Assembly (NCBI GenBank): GCA_029863355.1
Contig: JAOTVO010000205.1
Location: forward strand, 1 to 5,167
Origin: Candidatus Krumholzibacteriia bacterium
GTDB lineage: Bacteria; Krumholzibacteriota; Krumholzibacteria; WVZY01; JAKEHA01
Direction: 5' to 3'
DNA: 5,167 bases
The notes beneath the pieces are model-generated. The model saw only the letters and a list, made by a program, of their open reading frames with translations, did no database searches and had not been told where the DNA came from. Of the stretch, positions 1 through 5,167 are shown piece by piece. Every line of letters begins with the position of its first letter. Within the stretch, counting starts at the first letter, position 1. The translations under genes were made by a program, and so were the position numbers.

Positions 1-1
1 G

Positions 2-238
2 CGCGTCGCCATCGCGCGCGCGCTGGTGAACGACCCGGCCATCATCCTGGCCGACGAACCCACGGGCAACCTGGACAGCCGCTCGGGAGCGGAGATCATG
101 GGCGTGTTCGGCACGCTCAACGGGCGGGGAAACACGGTGATCGTCGTCACCCACGACGACGAGGTGGCCTCGCACGCACGGCGCGAAATCCGGCTGCGCG
201 ACGGCAGGATCGAATCGGATCGCCGACGCGGCGAATAA
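2..238 (+). CDS. ABC transporter ATP-binding protein, LolD/MacB type (C-terminal part only)
   Basis: This is the last 78 codons of an ATP-binding cassette subunit; the start, Walker A and the Q-loop lie before the window. The first visible residues, RVAIARAL, are the helix just after the LSGGQ signature. Walker B follows as IILADEP with the catalytic Glu at visible residue 19, then the D-loop GNLDS (22-26), and the switch His in VVTHD (51). The TGNLDS wording and the RLRDGRI ending are typical of the LolD/MacB/FtsE branch of ATPases, which power FtsX-like permeases from the cytoplasmic face of the inner membrane. All visible catalytic elements are intact. The ATPase ends here with no fused membrane domain, unlike E. 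coli MacB, so it must work with the two separate permeases downstream. It stops 16 bases before the adaptor gene. It could be named lolD-like or macB-like; the family is certain, the exact orthology is not. Confidence 0.95.
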   Translation, partial: RVAIARALVNDPAIILADEPTGNLDSRSGAEIMGVFGTLNGRGNTVIVVTHDDEVASHARREIRLRDGRIESDRRRGE

Positions 239-239
239 C

Positions 240-247
240 GGAGGAGG
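240..247 (+). promoter_or_regulatory. Ribosome binding site fixing the GTG start of the adaptor gene
   Basis: GGAGGAGG lies directly after the ATPase stop codon and 7 bases before GTG at 255. It is a strong Shine-Dalgarno match at good spacing. It supports GTG 255 as the start, which also places the Lys-Lys and hydrophobic anchor at the very N-terminus of the protein. Confidence 0.85.
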
Positions 248-254
248 CAAAGGG

Positions 255-1502
255 GTGAAGAAGGTGCTGATCATCGGGGGCGGGGCGATCGTCATCGCCG
301 TTCTGGTGCTGCTCAACCTGCGCTCCGATCGGCGCTCGCGCACCGAGGTGCAGGTGGCGGAGGTGGAGCGCCGCGACGTCGAGAAGATCGTGACCGCGTC
401 GGGCAACATCCAGCCCCGGCGCCGCGTGAACGTCAGCGCCTCGGCCATGGGCAAGGTCACGCGCGTGGCCGTCGAGGAGGGCGACACCGTCGCCAAGGGC
501 GACTTCCTCCTCGAAATCGACCCCACTGCGTACGCGACCAGCGTCGAGCAGCTGGAGGCGGCGGCGCGCGGCGCGGCGGCCTCGCTCGAGCTCGAGCAGG
601 CGAACCTGAAGAAGGCCGAGTACGACCACGCGCGCGCGCGCGAGCTCCGCGCCAAGGACTTCCTCTCCGAGGACGAGCTGCGCGACGCCGCCGTCGCCCT
701 CGACGTGGCCCGGGCCCGGGTGAAGACGGCGATCGAGCAGCTCTCCCAGACCCGGGCCAACCTGGCCAAGGCGCGCCACGAGCTCTCGCAGGTGCGCATC
801 ACGGCCGAGATGTCCGGGGTCATCGTGGCGCTCAACGTCGAGGAGGGAGAGAGCGCGATCATGGGCACGCTCAACAACCCCGGCACCGTGTTGCTCACCG
901 TCGCCGACCTCGCCGAGATGGAGGCGGAAGTGCGCGTGGACGAGACCGAAGTGGTCTTCGTCGCACCCGGGCAGCCCGCGACGGTCCGCCTGGACGCGTT
1001 TCCCGACACGACGTTCAGGGGCGAGGTGCGCGAAGTGGGCAACAGCGCGCTGCGCGCGCAGGCGGGAATGGGACAGGAGTCGGTGGACTTCGAGGTCGTG
1101 GTGACCATCCGCGAGACGATACCCGACATCCGGCCCGGTCTGAGCGCTTCGGTCGACATCACCGTGGCCGAGGTCAAGGGCGCGCTGGCCATCCCCATCC
1201 AGTGCCTCACCGTGCGCGACGAACGCGCGCTCGACCGCGACGCGAGCGCGGGCGGCGACGGCGCGGCAGCGAGCGACTCGCTCGACGGGGATCGCGACGT
1301 GGAGGGCGTGTTCGTGGTCGAGGACGGCGTGGCGCGCTTTCGCCGCGTCAGCGTCGGCATCGCCGGCGAGCGCCACTTCGCGGTCGCGTGGGGGCTCGAG
1401 GAGGGCGAGCAGGTGGTCAGCGGGCCCTTCCGCGCCATAGCCGAGCTGCGCGACGGCGACGCCGTGAAAGTCGAGAAGGCGCGGCGCGAGAAGAAGGAGT
1501 AG
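255..1502 (+). CDS. MacA-like periplasmic adaptor (membrane fusion protein) of an ABC exporter
   Basis: A 415-residue HlyD/MacA-family adaptor that links an inner-membrane ABC permease to an outer-membrane TolC-type channel. Visible order: two Lys then a hydrophobic anchor (about 4-21) with no lipobox; first half of the lipoyl domain (about 58-90, with VEEGDTVAKGDFLLEIDP); an alpha-helical hairpin rich in Ala, Glu, Leu and Arg (about 93-178); second lipoyl half (about 180-200, SGVIVALNVEEGE); a NNPGTVLLTVAD stretch usual in MacA-type adaptors (207-218); a beta-barrel (about 220-305); and a membrane-proximal domain (about 306-410). The hairpin tip has R127, L131 and S138, matching the R-x3-L-x6-S pattern known in RND adaptors that dock on TolC. 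Length is near the family norm, slightly enlarged by an acidic, Ala/Ser/Gly-rich insert at about 325-347. It starts with GTG behind a strong ribosome site and ends 5 bases before the first permease gene. The family assignment is firm; the substrate cannot be read from the sequence. Confidence 0.95.
   Translation: MKKVLIIGGGAIVIAVLVLLNLRSDRRSRTEVQVAEVERRDVEKIVTASGNIQPRRRVNVSASAMGKVTRVAVEEGDTVAKGDFLLEIDPTAYATSVEQLEAAARGAAASLELEQANLKKAEYDHARARELRAKDFLSEDELRDAAVALDVARARVKTAIEQLSQTRANLAKARHELSQVRITAEMSGVIVALNVEEGESAIMGTLNNPGTVLLTVADLAEMEAEVRVDETEVVFVAPGQPATVRLDAFPDTTFRGEVREVGNSALRAQAGMGQESVDFEVVVTIRETIPDIRPGLSASVDITVAEVKGALAIPIQCLTVRDERALDRDASAGGDGAAASDSLDGDRDVEGVFVVEDGVARFRRVSVGIAGERHFAVAWGLEEGEQVVSGPFRAIAELRDGDAVKVEKARREKKE
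1494..1499 (+). promoter_or_regulatory. Ribosome binding site fixing the GTG start of the first permease
   Basis: AAGGAG sits inside the last codons of the adaptor gene, 8 bases before GTG at 1508. An in-frame ATG at 1529 has a GGAGGG only about 1 base upstream, too close to serve it. GTG 1508 also keeps the amphipathic N-terminal helix (LLLEGMRVAVGAL) expected before the first membrane segment. Its overlap with the upstream stop region suggests translational coupling. Confidence 0.7.
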
Positions 1503-1507
1503 CGCCT

Positions 1508-2740
1508 GTGCGTCTCCTCCTGGAGGGCATGCGCGTCGCGGTCGGCGCACTCGTGGCCAACAAGCTGCGCACGCTGCTCACGCTGCTCGGAAACATCGTC
1601 GGGATCATGTCCGTCGTCGCCGTGGTCTCGCTCCTCGGCGGCATCGACAACTACATCCGCCAGGAGGTCGCCGCCGAGGGCACCTCCGTGTTCTCCATCC
1701 AGCGCGTGAGCTTCCTGGAGGCCGTCACCGACTTCGACCGCTTCCTCGAAGCGCTGCGCCACAATCCGCGCATTGACCGCGACGACGCCGAGTGGCTGCG
1801 CGAGCAGCTCACCCTTGCCGATCACGTGAGCGCGCGGGCAACGGCGACGGCGCGCGTGGGGGTCTTCGAGAAGAACCTGGGCGAGGTGGAGGTGCGCGGC
1901 GAGGAGGCGGCCTATCCGTTCGTCGAGAGCCTGCCCCTGGACTCGGGACGCCACCTGACCGCGCTCGAGGACCGCGAGAGTGCGCAGGTCGCCGTCATCG
2001 GGTGGGAAGTCTACGAGGAGCTCATCGCTCCGCGGCGGGCCTTGGGGCAACTCGTGCGCGTGGGCGCCCGGCACTTCAAGGTGATCGGCGTGGCCGCGGC
2101 CCGCGGCCGGCTCCTCGGACAGAGCCGAGACCGCTTCGTCATCGTTCCCCTGGGCGCTTATCGCAAGGTGTTCGGTCCCGGCGAGTCGCTGGAGATCCGC
2201 GTGCGCGCGCACGACGTGGCCCTGGTCGACGACGCCGTGGAGGAGGCGCGCGTAGCCATGCGTGTCCGCCACGGCCTGCGCCCGCGAGAGGCCGACGACT
2301 TCGCGGTCTCAACGAGCGGCCAGCTCGTCGACCTGTGGAAGGCGGTCAGCCGCGGCGTCATGGTGGCGCTGGTGGCGCTGGTGGGCATCTCCATGGTGGT
2401 GGGCGGGATCGTGCTGATGAACACGATGCTCGTTTCCGTCACCGAACGCACGCGCGAGATCGGGGTGCGCAAGGCGATCGGCGCGCGCCGGCTGGCCATC
2501 GTGTGGCAGTTCCTCGTCGAGTCGGCGACGCTAAGCGTGCTGGGTGGATTCATCGGCATGCTGTTGGGCTTCGCGATCGCTTCCGTCGTCTCGCTGGCCA
2601 CGGTGCTCCCGTACGTGGTCAACGCGGCCATCGTGGTGGTGGCCTTCGCGACGACGGTGCTGCTGGGGCTGGTGTTCGGAACCTATCCGGCGCTCAAGGC
2701 GGCGCGACTCGACCCCGTCGAGGCGCTCCGCGCGGAGTAG
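1508..2740 (+). CDS. MacB/FtsX-type ABC transporter permease (first of two)
   Basis: A 410-residue inner-membrane permease read from GTG 1508. It has the MacB layout: a short amphipathic elbow helix (1-19), a first membrane segment (about 20-44), a large periplasmic domain of the MacB_PCD type (about 45-278, with GRHLTALEDRES, VAVIGWEVYEEL, LGQLVRVG, FKVIGVA and FVIVPLGAY), then three C-terminal membrane segments (about 283-307, 335-363, 370-393). Between segments 2 and 3 is the conserved cytoplasmic TERTREIGVRKAIGA loop (312-326), which contacts the ATPase. The protein ends YPALKAARLDPVEALRAE, the usual end of this family. MacB-type permeases move little; they couple ATP hydrolysis to periplasmic rearrangements that push substrate through the adaptor and TolC. 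Segment 1 reads LLGNIVGIMSV, with a polar Asn29 where most relatives I know have Ile or Val. The next gene starts immediately after its stop. Confident family call; possible lipoprotein, peptide or drug export cannot be separated. Confidence 0.95.
   Translation: MRLLLEGMRVAVGALVANKLRTLLTLLGNIVGIMSVVAVVSLLGGIDNYIRQEVAAEGTSVFSIQRVSFLEAVTDFDRFLEALRHNPRIDRDDAEWLREQLTLADHVSARATATARVGVFEKNLGEVEVRGEEAAYPFVESLPLDSGRHLTALEDRESAQVAVIGWEVYEELIAPRRALGQLVRVGARHFKVIGVAAARGRLLGQSRDRFVIVPLGAYRKVFGPGESLEIRVRAHDVALVDDAVEEARVAMRVRHGLRPREADDFAVSTSGQLVDLWKAVSRGVMVALVALVGISMVVGGIVLMNTMLVSVTERTREIGVRKAIGARRLAIVWQFLVESATLSVLGGFIGMLLGFAIASVVSLATVLPYVVNAAIVVVAFATTVLLGLVFGTYPALKAARLDPVEALRAE
2734..2737 (+). promoter_or_regulatory. 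Short Shine-Dalgarno within the end of the first permease, with two tandem ATGs
   Basis: GGAG forms part of the final codons and is followed by the stop TAG and ATGATG. It is 3 bases from ATG 2741 and 6 bases from ATG 2744, so the second ATG may be the true start of the next permease. The difference is one Met. The zero-gap arrangement implies reinitiation or coupling. Confidence 0.5.
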
Positions 2741-3997
2741 ATGATGGAAGGGAACGGACGTTCGCAGGCCGCCGTCTGGCGCGAGAACCTCGCGCAGGCG
2801 CTGGGCGTGATGCGGGCGCACCGCATGCGCTCGGGGCTGCTTGTGCTCGGCGTGGCCATCGGGATCACGACGATTCTCATGATGGTGACGGTGCTCTCGG
2901 GCCTGGCTCGCAAGATCAACCACGACATGGTCTCCGCGAACCGCCCCTACCTGTGGGCGCAGAAGACCGACCTCATCGTCACCGGCGAGGAGGCGCAGGC
3001 GCAGCTGCGCCGGCGCGAGCTCACGCGCGAGGACGCGGCGGCGCTCGCCGCCGGCTGTCCCTCCCTCGACCGCGTCAGCTTTATCGTCCAGGCTGCGGCC
3101 AGTCCCGTGGTGCGCTACCGTTCGCGCCGCACGCCGCCGACGGGGATCGTCGGGTCCTCCGCGTCGTTTCCGGATCTCTTCACCATCGAGCTCGCCGAGG
3201 GCCGGTTCTTCAGCGAGCTCGAGGCGCGCCACCGCGAGCGCGTGATCGTGCTCGGATATGGTCCGGCGCAGGACCTGTTTGAGCACGAGTATCCGATCGG
3301 CGAGTACGTGCACGTGGCGGGGCGACCCTACCGCGTGGTCGGCACCTTCGCCACCCGGCACCACCTGGCCGGGAGGTTCTCGGACAACTTCGTGGTGGTG
3401 CCCCACACGACGTTCGAGAAGGATTTGCAGCGCCAAGAGGACTTCATCACCATTTACGCCAACGTGCGCGAGGGACGCACCCTGGAGGACGGCGAGGAGG
3501 AGATGGTGGCCGTCCTGCGCGTTCGCCGCGGATTGCGTCCGGGCCAGGAGAGCGACTTCGCGGTGGGCTCGAGCGAGTCTTTTCTCGATCTGGTGCGCCG
3601 CGTCACCGTGCCCATCGGGTTCGTGCTCACCGTGATCGCCTCCATCGGCCTCGTCGTGGGTGGCATCGGCGTGATGAACATCATGCTCATATCGGTGGCC
3701 GAGCGCACGCGCGAGATCGGCGTGCGCATGGCCGTGGGCGCGTCGCGCCGCGACGTCCTCCAGCAGTTCCTGGTGGAGTCGGCGACGCTCACCGGCATCG
3801 GCGGCCTCGCGGGCACCGCGCTGGGCACGCTCCTGGCCTGGGTGGTGTCGCGCGCCATCCACTTCCCGTTCGCGTTCTCCGCTTTCTGGACCGTGGCGGC
3901 GTTGCTGTTCTCGGCCGTAGTGGGCGTGGTTTTCGGACTCTACCCGGCGCGCCGTGCCGCGACCATGGACCCGGTGGACGCGCTGCGCTACGAATAG
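2741..3997 (+). CDS. MacB/FtsX-type ABC transporter permease (second of two)
   Basis: A 418-residue inner-membrane permease (or 417 if translation begins at ATG 2744). It has the same plan as its upstream neighbour: a polar N-terminal stretch and elbow helix (1-30), first membrane segment (about 31-55), periplasmic MacB_PCD-type domain (about 56-288, with ELAEGRFFSELEARHRE, VIVLGYGPAQDLF, PIGEYVHVAGRPYRVVGTF and DNFVVVPHTTFE), then membrane segments at about 290-315, 341-370 and 380-402. The coupling loop ERTREIGVRMAVGA is at 321-334 and the end is YPARRAATMDPVDALRYE. The last 98 residues align with the upstream permease without gaps, with about 52 identities by hand count, while the periplasmic domains are much less alike. 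It follows the upstream stop with no gap, so it is probably made in step with it. The two products may form a heterodimer served by the single ATPase; two separate homodimers are the alternative. It is the last gene of the operon before an 88-base gap. Confidence 0.95.
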   Translation: MMEGNGRSQAAVWRENLAQALGVMRAHRMRSGLLVLGVAIGITTILMMVTVLSGLARKINHDMVSANRPYLWAQKTDLIVTGEEAQAQLRRRELTREDAAALAAGCPSLDRVSFIVQAAASPVVRYRSRRTPPTGIVGSSASFPDLFTIELAEGRFFSELEARHRERVIVLGYGPAQDLFEHEYPIGEYVHVAGRPYRVVGTFATRHHLAGRFSDNFVVVPHTTFEKDLQRQEDFITIYANVREGRTLEDGEEEMVAVLRVRRGLRPGQESDFAVGSSESFLDLVRRVTVPIGFVLTVIASIGLVVGGIGVMNIMLISVAERTREIGVRMAVGASRRDVLQQFLVESATLTGIGGLAGTALGTLLAWVVSRAIHFPFAFSAFWTVAALLFSAVVGVVFGLYPARRAATMDPVDALRYE

Positions 3998-3998
3998 C

Positions 3999-4021
3999 GC
4001 GGGCAGTCCGGGCTTGCCCGC
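3999..4021 (+). repeat. Inverted repeat 1 after the export operon (7-bp stem)
   Basis: GCGGGCA (3999-4005) and TGCCCGC (4015-4021) are exact inverted copies around a 9-base loop, starting one base after the second permease's stop. The right arm shares five bases (4017-4021) with the next hairpin, so the two RNA structures cannot form fully together. It has no T-run after it and could be part of the operon's transcript end or a 3' stabilising structure. Confidence 0.45.
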
Positions 4022-4042
4022 CGCCCACGCGGCGGGTATTCT
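4014..4042 (+). promoter_or_regulatory. Candidate sigma70-type promoter for the GWxTD gene
   Basis: TTGCCC (4014-4019) and TATTCT (4037-4042) each match four of six consensus positions and are separated by exactly 17 bases. A start near 4049 would leave a leader of about 37 bases before ATG 4086. This fits a separate transcription unit for the secreted protein. The call rests on pattern and position only, and in G/C-rich DNA the two AT-richer hexamers stand out from their surroundings. Confidence 0.45.
4017..4042 (+). terminator. Inverted repeat 2 with short T-rich tail: possible terminator
   Basis: CCCGCCGC (4017-4024) and GCGGCGGG (4029-4036) form an exact 8-bp, all G/C stem with a 4-base CCAC loop, followed by TATTCT. 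The position, 20 bases past the export operon, and the very stable stem suit a Rho-independent terminator, but the T-tract is weak. The same bases fit the spacer of a candidate promoter, so this palindrome may instead be an operator or may do both jobs. Confidence 0.4.
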
Positions 4043-4085
4043 GGGGCGAAGTCGCCAACCCGCGGCCCCTGCGCCACGCCCGAAC

Positions 4086-5167
4086 ATGACGATCCATCGA
4101 GCAACCCTGGCGGCCGCCGCGTTCGTCGCGCTGGCGGCGGGCGCGCCGCGCGCACAGCCGGCGGGCGCGCCGAGCGCGCAGACGGCGTTCGGCCTCTACG
4201 CCAACGCCTTCCTCGACTCCACCCGCGCCCCGGCCACCCGCGTGACGGTGGAGGTGCCCTTCCGCAACCTCATCTTCTTCAAGAAGCAGGGCGTCTACGA
4301 CGCGCGCTACGAGGTTTACCTGTCCATATGGAACGCCGAGGGCGACCTCGAGGGCACCTACGTGGTCCACGGATCGGCGACCGTGCAGTCCTACGAGGAG
4401 ACCCGCAAGCGCGAGCTGCGCTCGCGCACCTCGCGCGTCCTGCGCCTGCAACCGGGGGAGTACGAGGTCGAGGGCACGCTGCGCGTCAAGCAGACGCAGA
4501 TCGTCGCGCGCCGATCGGTGGCGCTGCGCGTCCCGGATTTCCTCGCCTCCGGCATCGGGTTCGGAACGCCGCTGATCATGATGGTGCCGACGCGCAGCCT
4601 GGTCTCCTTCGCCACCTGGCGCGAGTTCCAGGCGGACCATCCCACCGCACCCGCGCTCGTCGACAGCTCGGACATGGACGCGTTCGATCGGCAACCGGTC
4701 GTGCGCTTCGAACTCTTCCTGGAGCAGCCCGTGGCCGAGCCGATCCCGTGCAACCTCTACTACGAGGTGGTCGACGCCGGCCACCACCAGATGGCCTACG
4801 GCAAGCGCGAGGTGGCGATCACCGGGCGCAACGACGCCTGGGTGGTCGGCTTCAAGGTCGACGAGTGGGAGCCCGGTCGCTACACGGTCAACCTGCGCGC
4901 CATCACCCGCAGCCCCGAGCGCGAAGCCACCACTTCGGCCGATCTGCGCATCGACGTCACGCGCGCCATGCTGGGGCCGAAGTTCGAGGAGACGCTGGAG
5001 ATCCTCGCGCTCATCGCGCCCAAGGACGAGCTCGAAGGGCTGCGCAAAGCGGAGCCGTCCGAGCGCGCGACCGAGTGGGCCAAGTTCTGGAAGTCCCGCG
5101 ACCCCGATCCCAGCACCGACTCCAACGAGGCGCTGCAGCAGTACATCGCGCGCGTGCGCTACGTCGA
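4086..5167 (+). CDS. Secreted GWxTD-domain protein (3' end beyond window)
   Basis: An open frame of 360 codons runs from ATG 4086 to the window edge without a stop. The N-terminus looks like a Sec signal peptide: MTIHR, a hydrophobic Ala/Leu/Val core (about 6-19), and a likely cleavage after APRA near residue 23. There is no lipobox Cys. The middle (about 35-150 and 200-292) is beta-rich with tracts such as VTVEVPFRNLIFF, LQPGEYEVEGTLRVK and EPGRYTVNLRAI, suggesting Ig-like sandwich domains. The last part, FEETLEILALIAPKDELEGL then ERATEWAKFWKSRDPDPST and NEALQQYIARVRYV (300-360), matches the opening of the GWxTD domain as I know it; the GWxTD signature itself would lie just past the window end. 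Function of this family is not established; the protein is expected in the periplasm or at the cell surface. No Shine-Dalgarno is visible before ATG 4086, and no ATG or GTG lies in frame between 4035 and 4086. It is probably not part of the export operon. Confidence 0.8.
   Translation, partial: MTIHRATLAAAAFVALAAGAPRAQPAGAPSAQTAFGLYANAFLDSTRAPATRVTVEVPFRNLIFFKKQGVYDARYEVYLSIWNAEGDLEGTYVVHGSATVQSYEETRKRELRSRTSRVLRLQPGEYEVEGTLRVKQTQIVARRSVALRVPDFLASGIGFGTPLIMMVPTRSLVSFATWREFQADHPTAPALVDSSDMDAFDRQPVVRFELFLEQPVAEPIPCNLYYEVVDAGHHQMAYGKREVAITGRNDAWVVGFKVDEWEPGRYTVNLRAITRSPEREATTSADLRIDVTRAMLGPKFEETLEILALIAPKDELEGLRKAEPSERATEWAKFWKSRDPDPSTDSNEALQQYIARVRYV

Noticed and set aside
1202..1507. Upstream in-frame extension of the first permease
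   Set aside because: The extra 102 residues are Arg/Gly-rich and overlap the adaptor's coding region in another frame. GTG 1508 has a ribosome site and gives the normal N-terminus of the family.
147..1550. Long open frame on the - strand (467 codons) opposite the adaptor gene
   Set aside because: It is a mirror of G/C-rich coding DNA. Its translation is His/Arg/Leu/Asp-rich with no domain I recognise, while the + strand has a complete MacA-type protein with its own ribosome site.
2201..2212. Perfect 12-base palindrome GTGCGCGCGCAC
   Set aside because: It lies inside permease codons (Arg-Val-Arg-Ala-His) with no nearby regulatory context. Short CG-alternating palindromes are common by chance at this base composition.
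1792..3282. Overlapping + strand frame (496 codons) across both permeases
   Set aside because: Its translation is Arg/Gly/Ala-rich low-complexity sequence in the wrong frame of two clear permease genes.
2531..4087. Long open frame on the - strand (518 codons) opposite the permeases
   Set aside because: It covers the second permease and the intergenic hairpins, with His/Arg/Glu-rich composition and no membrane or catalytic motif. High G/C content removes antisense stops.
3789..4787. - strand frame (332 codons) opposite the GWxTD gene
   Set aside because: It spans a permease end, the intergenic region and part of a secreted-protein gene, with Arg-rich composition. The + strand frame has a signal peptide and a recognisable domain.
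1..5167. CRISPR arrays, tRNAs, rRNA, insertion-sequence ends, or a hidden non-coding system
   Set aside because: Apart from the 88-base gap at 3998-4085, all of the window is accounted for by five coding genes and tiny gaps. I saw no repeat-spacer pattern, cloverleaf, or transposase remnant.

Overview
This window comes from a high-GC genome (by eye well over 60% G+C, with strong G/C preference at third codon positions). The organism is very likely a diderm (Gram-negative-type) bacterium. Two things point that way: a MacA-type periplasmic adaptor whose hairpin tip carries the TolC-contact pattern, and a secreted GWxTD-domain protein of a kind I associate with Gemmatimonadota, Acidobacteriota, Bacteroidota-related and candidate phyla such as Eisenbacteria. 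The sequence alone does not let me choose among these.

Layout: everything real is on the + strand. Positions 2-3997 are a tightly packed four-gene operon for a MacAB-type ABC export system. In order it holds the C-terminal end of a LolD/MacB-type ATPase (cut off by the window start), a membrane-anchored MacA-like adaptor (255-1502), and two consecutive MacB/FtsX-type permeases (1508-2740 and 2741-3997). Gaps between genes are 16, 5 and 0 bases, so one transcript and translational coupling are likely. An 88-base intergenic region follows (3998-4085). It holds two overlapping hairpins and a candidate sigma70-type promoter. After it comes a secreted GWxTD-domain protein (4086 to beyond the window end), which is truncated before the signature motif.

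How the parts work together (inference from family knowledge): the ATPase drives a four-helix permease pair in the inner membrane, the MacA-like protein bridges the periplasm, and a TolC-family outer-membrane channel encoded elsewhere completes the conduit. Unlike E. coli MacB, where ATPase and permease are fused and form a homodimer, here the ATPase is separate and there are two different permeases. A permease heterodimer is therefore plausible. Substrate is unknown. The GWxTD gene seems to be a separate transcription unit, and any link to the exporter is only positional.

The window looks mostly like a recognisable export operon. I found no CRISPR array, mobile element, tRNA or rRNA. The points most worth a second look are the inverted repeat filling the -35/-10 spacer at 4017-4036 and the unequal divergence of the two permeases.
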